Assembly (NCBI RefSeq): GCF_009765755.1
Contig: NZ_LMUV01000011.1
Span: forward strand, 104,336 to 168,335
Direction: 5' to 3'
From: Rhodanobacter sp. L36
Lineage (GTDB): Bacteria; Pseudomonadota; Gammaproteobacteria; Xanthomonadales; Rhodanobacteraceae
DNA: 64,000 nt
The notes beneath the pieces were generated by a model. That model was given only the letters and a program-made list of their open reading frames with translations. It made no database searches and was not told the DNA's origin. Both the position numbers and the translations under genes were made by a program. Shown here one piece after another: positions 39,226 to 46,761 of the stretch; position 1 is the first letter of the stretch; each line of letters begins with the position of its first letter.

Positions 39226-40445
39226 CAGCAGGCCCGGAAGATCAGCGACGTGTTGATGCCGCCGAACGCGAAATTGTTGTTCATCACGCAATCGGTCTGG
39301 ATGCGCCGACCATCGCCGATGACGTGATCAAGTTCGGCGCATTCCGGATCGACGTCGACGAGATTGATGGTCGGCGCGAACCAGCCGTCCTGCATCATGC
39401 GGATCGCCCACCACGCTTCCAGCGCGCCGCAAGCGCCGAGCGTGTGGCCGACGTAACTCTTCATCGAACTGATCGGCACGCGGGCACCGAGTACCGACGC
39501 CGTGGCGTGGCTTTCGGCGATATCACCGCGATCAGTCGCGGTGCCGTGCGCGCTGACGTAGCCGATCGCCTCGGGCGCGAGCTTCGCGTCATCGAGCGCG
39601 AACTGCATCGCCACCGCCATCGTTTCGCGCGTGGGTTGCGTGATGTGCGTGCCATCCGAATTGCAGCCGAAGCCGATCACTTCGGCGTGGATCGTCGCGC
39701 CGCGCGCCTTCGCGTGTTCGTATTCCTCCAGCACCAGCGTGGTCGCACCTTCGCCGACGACGAGACCATCGCGCGCGCGATCGAACGGGCGTGGCGTGAG
39801 CGACGGTTCGTCGTTGCGCGTGCTGGTGGCGAACAGCGTGTCGAACACCGCCGCGCCGGGGCCGGAAAGTTCTTCGGCGCCGCCGCACAACATCATCGTC
39901 TGCTTGCCGTGCTGGATCGCTTCGAAGCCGTAGCCGATCGCCTGGCTGCCCGACGTGCACGCGCTGGATGTGGGAATGATGCGGCCCTTGAGGCCGAAGA
40001 AAACGCCGACGTTCACCGCCGTGGTGTGCGCCATCATCTGGATGTAGCTGGTCGCGGTGACGCCCTGCATCGAACCTGTTTCAAGCATTTTTCCGACCAC
40101 GCGCACCGGTTCGATGCTGCCGCCGGACGAACCGTAGGCGACGCCCATGCGGCCATCGCGAATCGACGCATCGTCGAGCAGGCCGGCATCGCGCAATGCA
40201 TGCTCGCTGGCGGCGACGGCGAGTTGCGCGACGCGACCCATCGAACGTGTGTGCCGACGCGGCCAGTCGGGCAATACGAAGTCATCGACCGGACAACCGA
40301 TGCGCGAATTCAACGCATCGAAATAATCCCACTCGGGCATGCGCCGCACGGCGTTGCGGCCTTCGCGCAATCGCGCGGCAATCTGCGTCCATTCGTGGCC
40401 GAGCGCGGTGATGCCGCCCATGCCGGTAATCACCACGCGCTTCAT
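39225..40445 (-). CDS. APE cluster beta-ketoacyl-ACP synthase (FabF-like)
   Basis: A 406-residue ketosynthase with a fully canonical active site: Cys in TSSACTSGSQAIGYG, His in SAHGTATDRGD and His in VGHTLGACGALEA. It begins MKRVVITGMGGITALGHEW like FabF. It lies 25 bp after the MMPL exporter gene. Compared with the 427-residue synthase next to it, its motifs are the textbook ones, so it is a good candidate for the principal condensing enzyme. Confidence 0.92.
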   Translation of the reverse strand: MKRVVITGMGGITALGHEWTQIAARLREGRNAVRRMPEWDYFDALNSRIGCPVDDFVLPDWPRRHTRSMGRVAQLAVAASEHALRDAGLLDDASIRDGRMGVAYGSSGGSIEPVRVVGKMLETGSMQGVTATSYIQMMAHTTAVNVGVFFGLKGRIIPTSSACTSGSQAIGYGFEAIQHGKQTMMLCGGAEELSGPGAAVFDTLFATSTRNDEPSLTPRPFDRARDGLVVGEGATTLVLEEYEHAKARGATIHAEVIGFGCNSDGTHITQPTRETMAVAMQFALDDAKLAPEAIGYVSAHGTATDRGDIAESHATASVLGARVPISSMKSYVGHTLGACGALEAWWAIRMMQDGWFAPTINLVDVDPECAELDHVIGDGRRIQTDCVMNNNFAFGGINTSLIFRAC

Positions 40446-40470
40446 TGCGGTTTCCTGAAAAAATAAATCG

Positions 40471-42831
40471 TCATCGCGCGGCTCCGCGCAACGGCAGGCT
40501 GGCCGGCACCATCAAGGCGGTGCAGCCGATGCCGAGCAACAAGGTCAAACCGAAATCGCGCAGTGCCGGCATCGAGCTCAGCGCGAGCAGGCCGAACGAG
40601 AGCAGCGCGGTAACCGCGGAGAGCAGCACGCTCGCATACATGGCGCCGGGCCGATGCGCCACGTGCGGCTCGCCTTCGAGCAGGAACACGGCGTAGTTCG
40701 CGCCGACGCCCAGCACCAGCATCATCGCCATCCAGTGGAACAGCGTCAGCGGCTGGCCGAGATAACCGAGCGCGGCCAGCGTGAGGCCGATGCCGAACAC
40801 CGGCGGCACCAGCACGCGCGGCGCGCGGCGCAAACCGTAGCGCCAGCCGAACACCGGCACGATCAGCAGCAACGCCGCGAGCAACCACACGCTCGCGTAA
40901 CTGCGATAGCGACCGAACAGATTGGAAACGCTGGCCGGTTTGTCGACCAGTTGCACACCGGGCAAGTTGGCCGCAGCCGCATGCAGCGGCGCGACATCGT
41001 CCTGTCCCTGCGGCAACACCAGCGTCGCGTAGCCGTGTGCGTTCTGGCCCATCCACAGATGACGGAACGGCGTGGAAATCGGCGAGGTCAGCCATTGCTG
41101 CAAATCGATCGGCGTACCCGGCCATGCAGCGAGATACGTGTCGATGGCGGAAGCGCGGAAGCCCGCATCGGTCAGCAATTTCCGCATGCGCGTGGCGTCG
41201 GACATCCACGGCGCGAGCAGCGCGCGGTCGGCGTTCTGCCGCTGCTGCGACGGCACCATGCCGGCGAGGCCGACCCAGTCCTGCATCTTTCCACTTTGCA
41301 CGAGCACTTGCAGGCGCTGTTCGAGTGCTTCCTCGCGCTGCAGCGTCTGTTCGACGCTGTCGCCCTGCACGAGATAGAACTGGCTGCCGTTGCCGAGTCC
41401 GGTGATCGTGCGGATCTGCACTTCCTGTGCATCGAGCGCGGGCGGTGGTGCGATCAGTAGATGCACGTCGTCATCGTGTCGCAGTTTCCACCAACCCGGC
41501 ACGGCCAGCAGCAAAAGCAGCAGCGCGATGATCCATCCGCGCCTGCCATTGCCGAAACGTGCGATCGCGTTCTGCATCGCCAGCGCCACGCGAACCAGTA
41601 CCGGCGACAGTGGTTTGGACGGCCGTTGCAGCAACGCCGGCAGCAACCAGAACACGCTCACGCACGCGGCCAGCATGCCGCTCATCGCAAAGCACGCCAT
41701 CTGTCGCAACGCCGGAAACGGCACGATGCCGAGCAGTGCGTAACCAAGCAGCGACGTGGCGAGCGCAAGCAGCAAGGCCACGCGTACCTGGCGAAGTCCC
41801 GCCCGCGGCTCCCATTGCGCGCCGGCATTCGCGCGCGCAGTGAGGTACTGGATCGAATAGTCCACCGCTTCGCCGAGCAGCGCCGCGCCGAACACCAGCG
41901 TGAGCAGATAAATCTGTCCGAACACCAGCAAGGTCATCGTGGTCGCGGCGATCACACCGACCGCGGTGGAAAGAAATGCCAGCAGCAACGGACCCGGCGA
42001 ACGGAACGACCACAGCAGCAGCAAGGCGATGCCGATCGTCGACACCCAGCCGACCAGATGCACGTCGTGCTCCGCGCCGGCGCGCGCGGCCGCAGCGTAG
42101 AACACGGCGCCGGTGCGCAACAGCGTGGTGCCGGGATGATCGTGGACCATCGCGCGTTCGGCGCGATCGAGCGTGGCGAGCGCATCGCGTTGCACTGCGT
42201 CGTCATACGACGAACCGGCCAGCGTGGCGGTGACCATCACGTAAGTCTTGTCGTCGTGATGCGCCGTGAGCAGGTTGTCTTCCGGCAACAGCGGCGAACG
42301 GCTCCACGGTTGCTGGTCGAGCCAGTGCTGCAGGAAGCCGAACGGATCGTCCTGCAGCGAGGTGCCGACGCCGCTGGCGAACGGTTCGTTGAGATGACGC
42401 GAGAGCGCTTGCGCCGGATCGAATCCCGGCGCGGCGAGCGTGGCGCGATCGGCATCGGACAGCAACGTGAAGCGGTGCGCGAGATACGGCGCGACGAGTT
42501 GCTGCAGATCGAACGGCGGCAATTCCGCCAGCACCGAAGAAAATGTCTTGTCCGCGCTCAGCGCTGTGCCGAGTTCACGCGCCGCAGCTTTCGCGGCATC
42601 GTCGTCGGCATTCGATACCAGCAGCACCATGCGATCGCCGTTGGCGTGGGCGAGGCGTTGCACCGCGGCTTCGGCGAGCGGATCTTTCTCGGTGCCGGGC
42701 AACATCGCCAGCAAGTCGGTCTGGATCGGTATCGCGCCGCGACCGAACAGCAGCCACGCACCGAGCAACGCCACCGCCAGTGTCGCGACGGTGAAGAGGC
42801 CCGCACGCAGCCACAGCGACGATAATTTCAT
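40471..42831 (-). CDS. APE cluster MMPL/RND-type exporter
   Basis: A 786-residue polytopic membrane protein. The first helix (LFTVATLAVALLGAWLLFG) precedes a periplasmic domain starting QTDLLAMLPGTEKDP. Two five-to-six-helix bundles follow, each containing hydrophobic stretches typical of the MMPL superfamily. With the LolA-like protein upstream it is expected to move the lipid-linked polyene from the inner to the outer membrane. Start overlap ATGA with the LolA gene. Confidence 0.9.
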   Translation of the reverse strand: MKLSSLWLRAGLFTVATLAVALLGAWLLFGRGAIPIQTDLLAMLPGTEKDPLAEAAVQRLAHANGDRMVLLVSNADDDAAKAAARELGTALSADKTFSSVLAELPPFDLQQLVAPYLAHRFTLLSDADRATLAAPGFDPAQALSRHLNEPFASGVGTSLQDDPFGFLQHWLDQQPWSRSPLLPEDNLLTAHHDDKTYVMVTATLAGSSYDDAVQRDALATLDRAERAMVHDHPGTTLLRTGAVFYAAAARAGAEHDVHLVGWVSTIGIALLLLWSFRSPGPLLLAFLSTAVGVIAATTMTLLVFGQIYLLTLVFGAALLGEAVDYSIQYLTARANAGAQWEPRAGLRQVRVALLLALATSLLGYALLGIVPFPALRQMACFAMSGMLAACVSVFWLLPALLQRPSKPLSPVLVRVALAMQNAIARFGNGRRGWIIALLLLLLAVPGWWKLRHDDDVHLLIAPPPALDAQEVQIRTITGLGNGSQFYLVQGDSVEQTLQREEALEQRLQVLVQSGKMQDWVGLAGMVPSQQRQNADRALLAPWMSDATRMRKLLTDAGFRASAIDTYLAAWPGTPIDLQQWLTSPISTPFRHLWMGQNAHGYATLVLPQGQDDVAPLHAAAANLPGVQLVDKPASVSNLFGRYRSYASVWLLAALLLIVPVFGWRYGLRRAPRVLVPPVFGIGLTLAALGYLGQPLTLFHWMAMMLVLGVGANYAVFLLEGEPHVAHRPGAMYASVLLSAVTALLSFGLLALSSMPALRDFGLTLLLGIGCTALMVPASLPLRGAAR

Positions 42832-43454
42832 GGCAGGCCGAGCGCGCTCTTTTCGGGCGCGGTGAGCGTGCCGGCATCGCGCGTGTCGCTGAAACGAATG
42901 TCGGTCGCCGCGCCATCGTGCATGTCGATGCGGATGCCTTCAAGGAAAGTATCGCCGTCGAGTTCGATGCCGCTGAGAATGCGCGCGACACGCGACTGTT
43001 TGGGTGCGAAGTGCAGCGTCCATTTTTCGGCCGCGCCGCTCGCCTGTACATCGAACTGGCGCAGCACGTCGTCGGGCTTGCCGGCCAGCAGCGATTGCAG
43101 CATCTGCGACACCTGACTCACACCGCGCGCGTCGCGAATCGGTTGCAGCTCGCCTTGCGCATCGAGTCGCGCGGCATGGCTGCCGGTCAATGCGAGTGTT
43201 TCCTGGTATGGCTGCGCGGTCTGCCACAACATGCCGCGACCGAGCACGAACAGCAGTGTGCCGTGACTGACCTGCGGCTGCGCCAGCGCGGGATTCGAGC
43301 GTGTCTGCACGAACGAAGCGCGCACGCTTTGATGGTTGCCCAGGCCCGCCAGTACGCTCTTGAGCAGGTTGGGATCGGCATCGGCCGCGCGTGCGGCATG
43401 ACCCGCACCGAGCGACAGCAGCAGGCAAAGGACGAAGGCAGTCATGCGACGCAT
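42828..43454 (-). CDS. APE cluster LolA-like periplasmic lipid carrier
   Basis: The start at 43454 (MRRMTAFVLCLLLSLGAGHA signal peptide, cleaved around AARAADA) is chosen; the frame is open far upstream but that part is the antisense of the glycosyltransferase. A 208-residue protein with ASFVQTRSNPALAQPQVS and GRGMLWQTAQPYQETL, the LolA fold signature. It overlaps the glycosyltransferase end by 13 bp. Likely carries polyene lipid across the periplasm. Confidence 0.88.
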   Translation of the reverse strand: MRRMTAFVLCLLLSLGAGHAARAADADPNLLKSVLAGLGNHQSVRASFVQTRSNPALAQPQVSHGTLLFVLGRGMLWQTAQPYQETLALTGSHAARLDAQGELQPIRDARGVSQVSQMLQSLLAGKPDDVLRQFDVQASGAAEKWTLHFAPKQSRVARILSGIELDGDTFLEGIRIDMHDGAATDIRFSDTRDAGTLTAPEKSALGLP

Positions 43455-44218
43455 GCGGTTTCCTCTTTTCGAAAGCGACGCCACAACAAGCCGGGCGCAC
43501 GCGGCAGCATGCCCAGCAGCAGGCGGGTGTGCATCGCTGTGATGCGCAGGTTGTCGTGCAGCATGTGGAAATGCGACAGCCCGTTCTCGGGATAGATCAC
43601 GTGCGTCGGCAGGTTGCGCACGGGCACGCCACGCCACAGCAATCGCACGGCGGCCTCGGTGTCGAAATCCATGCGGGCAGGGAAAGGCGCGCGCGCGATT
43701 TCCGCGCAGGTCGCGTCGAGCGGATACAGGCGATAGCCGCACATCGAATCGTCGATCGCCAGCGAAAGCGTTTCGATCCACACGCAGACATGCGTGAGGT
43801 AGCGACCATACAAACGTGCTTTCGGCACGCTGTCGTCGTAGACCGCGCGGCCGCAGATCATCGCCTGCGGATGGTTGCGCGCCTCCGCGATGAAGCGCGG
43901 CACATCGGCGGTGTCGTGCTGGCCGTCCGCGTCGATCTGCAGCGCATGCGTGTAACCCGCGTCGCGCGCGGCAAGCAGGCCGGCGGTGATCGCGCGTCCC
44001 TTGCCCTGATTCTGTGCGAGATGAAAAAGCGTGACGCCATCATTGGATGCGGCCAGCGCGTCGAGTACGACGCGGGTCGGTTCGTCGCTGCCGTCGTCCA
44101 CGATCACCACCGGCAAGCCGTGTTCGCGCAGCGCCTGCACGGTGCGCGCGATGGTGTCCTTGTGGTTGTAGATCGGGATCAGCGCGCAGGGTGCGAAACG
44201 TTCAACCGTGGCTGGCAT
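43442..44218 (-). CDS. APE cluster glycosyltransferase family 2
   Basis: A 258-residue GT2 enzyme: ALIPIYNHKDTI, VVIVDDGSDEPT and the metal-binding DADGQHDTADVPRF. It should attach a sugar to the polyene or to its lipid anchor. In some related clusters this domain is fused to the LpxL-like acyltransferase; here they are separate genes. Positioned 19 bp after the first ACP gene. Confidence 0.92.
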   Translation of the reverse strand: MPATVERFAPCALIPIYNHKDTIARTVQALREHGLPVVIVDDGSDEPTRVVLDALAASNDGVTLFHLAQNQGKGRAITAGLLAARDAGYTHALQIDADGQHDTADVPRFIAEARNHPQAMICGRAVYDDSVPKARLYGRYLTHVCVWIETLSLAIDDSMCGYRLYPLDATCAEIARAPFPARMDFDTEAAVRLLWRGVPVRNLPTHVIYPENGLSHFHMLHDNLRITAMHTRLLLGMLPRAPGLLWRRFRKEETACVA

Positions 44219-44237
44219 GAGACGCAGCCGCGCAACG

Positions 44238-44507
44238 TCAGCGGGCGAGCAGGGTGTGCACGGTGGCGACGACGTCGCCCACGGTACGCACGCTCTTGAA
44301 ATCCTCGGGCTTGATGCGCATGCCGGTCATCTCCTGCACCTGGATTGCCAGATCCACTGCGTCGATGCTGTCCAGTTCAAGCTCGGTGAAAAGGTGAGCC
44401 GAAGGCGTGACCCGCGACGGGTCGATCTCGAAGGTATCGCGCAGGACTTCCCTGAGTCGATCCAGGATGTCCTCGTCGCTGATCCCTGCTGCCATCATCG
44501 TGCTCAT
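44238..44507 (-). CDS. APE cluster acyl carrier protein, first gene of the operon
   Basis: The start at 44507 (MSTMMAAGISDEDILDRL) has GGACGAG upstream; the frame extends to an ATG at 44591 but that part is unconserved. An 89-residue ACP with the phosphopantetheine Ser in LELDSIDAVDLAIQ. First of 17 minus-strand genes with overlaps or gaps under 50 bp, so the operon promoter should lie between 44508 and 44806. Confidence 0.92.
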   Translation of the reverse strand: MSTMMAAGISDEDILDRLREVLRDTFEIDPSRVTPSAHLFTELELDSIDAVDLAIQVQEMTGMRIKPEDFKSVRTVGDVVATVHTLLAR

Positions 44508-44806
44508 AACTCGTCCACCTGCTTTTGTCCGGTCAATCCATGCGCTACGCGCCACGTTGGGGAAAGGCGCCTTCCGGGCGCAACAGCACACCGCGGTATG
44601 GCATCTCCTGATCCGACAACGGCTGGTTCCGATGTCGCGTGCCGGCTTGACCCGGTGTCCCCGCCAAGCGGGCCCCCATTTACCGCCTTGCCCTTATCAG
44701 GCAAAGGCTTACGCATGAACAATTCGTTGGGCAGTGTACCAGAATCGCTGGCGGCGTCAGCCACCGTACGGACGTTTCGCGCGTCGATGCGGCGTCCGCC
44801 GACACG
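44508..44806 (-). promoter_or_regulatory. Upstream region of the aryl polyene operon
   Basis: About 300 bp with no supported gene. An imperfect hairpin lies at 44685-44708 (GCCTTGCC against GGCAAAGGC, one bulged base), and a short CCCGC-CAA-GCGGG hairpin lies around 44660-44672. These may be regulatory or attenuating. No clear minus-strand -35/-10 pair was found by eye. Confidence 0.4.
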
Positions 44807-44831
44807 AAAAAGCCGCCGATGGTCCGGCGGC
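44807..44831 (-). terminator. Rho-independent terminator after leucine dehydrogenase
   Basis: On the minus strand GCCGCCG-gaccat-CGGCGGC forms a perfect 7-bp stem followed by five T. It begins 22 bp beyond the dehydrogenase stop and insulates the aryl polyene operon from it. Confidence 0.92.
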
Positions 44832-44853
44832 TTCCCGAACAGCGCGAAACGAT

Positions 44854-45957
44854 TTACTGACCGCGCATGCGGCCCTGGAAACGCGTGCCGCCATTGCCCA
44901 TGTGTGGCAGCTTGATCTTGCCGATGGCGTTGATGCGCTCTTCGGCGAGTCGGTCCGCGGCCAGGTAGGTCGGCACGTTCTGGGTCTTGCTGATTTCGAA
45001 GATGCGCCCGAGGTTGTAGTAGATCGTGCGCATCATGCGCATCGCGCGCTCGCGGTTGTAGCCGTCGATCTCCAGCGACACGTTCATCACGCCGCCGGCG
45101 TTCACCGCGTAATCGGGCGCATACAGCACGCCGCGCTTCTGCAGTTCGTCGCCGATCTCGTCGGTGGCCAGCTGGTTGTTGGCCGCACCGCAGATGATCT
45201 TGGCCTTGATGCGATCGATGGTCTGCGTGTTGACGGTGCCGCCCAACGCGCACGGCGAGTACACGTCGGCGTCGACGTCGTAGATCTCGTCCAGGCCCAC
45301 CGCTTCGCAGCCCAGCTCGTCGACGCAGCGCTGCACCGCATCCTTGTTGATGTCGGTCACGAACACCTTGGCGCCCTGTTCGCGCAGCAGCTTGATGAAC
45401 TCGCTGCCGACGTGGCCGGCGCCCTGCACGGCGTAGCTGTACTTGCCCACATCTTCGTTGCCGTGCTTGAACTGCAGCGCCGCCATCAAGCCCTGCAGTG
45501 TGCCGAACGCGGTGAACGGCGACGGATCGCCCGAACCGCCGTGCACCTGATGCACGCCGGTCACGTATTCGGTTTCGCGGAACACGTATTCCATGTCGTT
45601 GACGTCGATGCCCACGTCTTCAGCCGTGATATAGCGGCCGTTGAGCGAATTGACGAAGCGGCCGAACGCGCGGAACAGCGCTTCGGACTTGTCCTTGCTC
45701 GGATCGCCGATGATCACCGCCTTGCCGCCGCCCAGGTTCAGACCGGCCACGGCGTTCTTGAAGGTCATGCCGCGCGACAGCCGCAGCACATCGTTCACGG
45801 CCTCCTGCTCGGTCTTGTAAGGCCACATGCGCAAGCCGCCGAGCGCAGGGCCCAGCACCGTGTTGTGAATCGCGATGATGGCCTTCAGGCCGGCGTCCTT
45901 GTTGTGGCAGAAGACGACTTCTTCGTGACCCGTCTTGGCGATGGTTTCAAAGATCAT
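44854..45957 (-). CDS. Leucine/branched-chain amino acid dehydrogenase
   Basis: A 367-residue Glu/Leu/Phe/Val dehydrogenase family enzyme. MTFKNAVAGLNLGGGKAVI carries the two lysines (Lys67 and catalytic Lys79). ITAEDVGIDVNDMEYV and the NAD-binding VQGAGHVGSEFIKLL follow. The length matches leucine dehydrogenases (about 365) rather than glutamate dehydrogenases (about 420-450). It catalyses reversible NAD-dependent deamination of leucine, valine or isoleucine, the entry step to the pathway served by ivd and the MccB-like gene in this window. Single-gene unit with its own terminator. Confidence 0.92.
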   Translation of the reverse strand: MIFETIAKTGHEEVVFCHNKDAGLKAIIAIHNTVLGPALGGLRMWPYKTEQEAVNDVLRLSRGMTFKNAVAGLNLGGGKAVIIGDPSKDKSEALFRAFGRFVNSLNGRYITAEDVGIDVNDMEYVFRETEYVTGVHQVHGGSGDPSPFTAFGTLQGLMAALQFKHGNEDVGKYSYAVQGAGHVGSEFIKLLREQGAKVFVTDINKDAVQRCVDELGCEAVGLDEIYDVDADVYSPCALGGTVNTQTIDRIKAKIICGAANNQLATDEIGDELQKRGVLYAPDYAVNAGGVMNVSLEIDGYNRERAMRMMRTIYYNLGRIFEISKTQNVPTYLAADRLAEERINAIGKIKLPHMGNGGTRFQGRMRGQ

Positions 45958-46162
45958 TGGAACGGTGACTCCATGGATTTATGGTGCCGGATGGCATCTA
46001 CAGAGGTGACGGGCTGGGGATGGCCGCGTCGAGGTGGTGAAAGCCTGAAACTCGACGCCCCGACCGAGGCCGGGGCGTGAATCAAGGCGCGAAGTCTAGT
46101 ACGTCATCCCCCGAATCGCTGACGCGGCGCAGCAAGTCGTGGCCGTACGGCGGATGCGCAAG

Positions 46163-46187
46163 AAAAAGCGCCGTTGCCGGCGCTTTT
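46163..46187 (-). terminator. Terminator after the YXWGXW protein gene
   Basis: AAAAGCGCCG-TTGC-CGGCGCTTTT is a perfect 10-bp stem with a 4-base loop. The A/T ends give a U-tract in either direction. It lies 23 bp beyond the stop of the minus-strand gene at 46211. Confidence 0.9.
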
Positions 46188-46210
46188 CGGTTCAACGGTG
46201 AGGCGAATGA

Positions 46211-46531
46211 TCAGCGGCCCCAGTGGCCTTCGCGAAAACGCCAGCCATGTCCATTGCGAACCCAGTGAGCCGGTGCGTAGCGATAACCCGGACGCGAACG
46301 CACCCAGTAACCACCCGCCCAGACATGCCGGCCACCGGCCCAGCGCCAGTAGCCCGGCGCCCAGACGTAACCCACGCGCGGCGGCGGCACGCGTTCGAAA
46401 CGCGGCGGTGGCGGTGCCACGCGAACGCCGACGTAGACCGGCATGGCGGTGGCGGGCGGCGTGTACGCGGCGGTCGCGAAACCCAGGCCGAGCCCGGCGA
46501 GCAGGGCCAGTTTGAGTGACGTGCTTTTCAT
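46211..46531 (-). CDS. Secreted YXWGXW-repeat protein
   Basis: A 106-residue protein with a signal peptide (MKSTSLKLALLAGLGLGFATA), a Pro/Val-rich segment, and three or so Trp/Tyr-rich units: YVWAPGYWRWAGG, HVWAGGYWVRSRPG and YAPAHWVRNGHGW. These match the YXWGXW repeat family found in small envelope proteins of proteobacteria. Function unknown; a beta-rich, surface or periplasmic location is likely. Confidence 0.87.
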   Translation of the reverse strand: MKSTSLKLALLAGLGLGFATAAYTPPATAMPVYVGVRVAPPPPRFERVPPPRVGYVWAPGYWRWAGGRHVWAGGYWVRSRPGYRYAPAHWVRNGHGWRFREGHWGR

Positions 46532-46674
46532 CGATGGTCTCCCTCGTAGGCCGCGGGAACGCGGCGTGCAGGATTTAAAACGATGTCCGCTGCAACCAGT
46601 TGACCGGCGCGCAACGGCTCGATTCAGTTTGCAGCCACGTTGGCGACGCAGCTCGCGATGGCGGTCATCGAGTT

Positions 46675-46710
46675 AAAAAAAATCCCCGAGCGTCAGGATC
46701 GACGTCGGGG
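46675..46710 (-). terminator. Terminator after the most distal S53 peptidase gene
   Basis: On the minus strand a CCCCGACGTC/GACG-CTCGGGG hairpin (one bulged base) is followed by a T and then a run of eight T-rich bases (AAAAAAAA at 46675-46682 on the plus strand). It lies about 50 bp beyond the stop at 46762 and ends the S53 block. Confidence 0.85.
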
Positions 46711-46761
46711 ACACAAGGGTTCACGTGTTTCAGAGGTTGAGCAATGACAGCTACGGCGAAT

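Noticed and set aside
42828..43781. A 317-codon version of the LolA-like gene
   Set aside because: The extra N-terminus is antisense-like overlap with the glycosyltransferase. A clear signal peptide begins at 43454.
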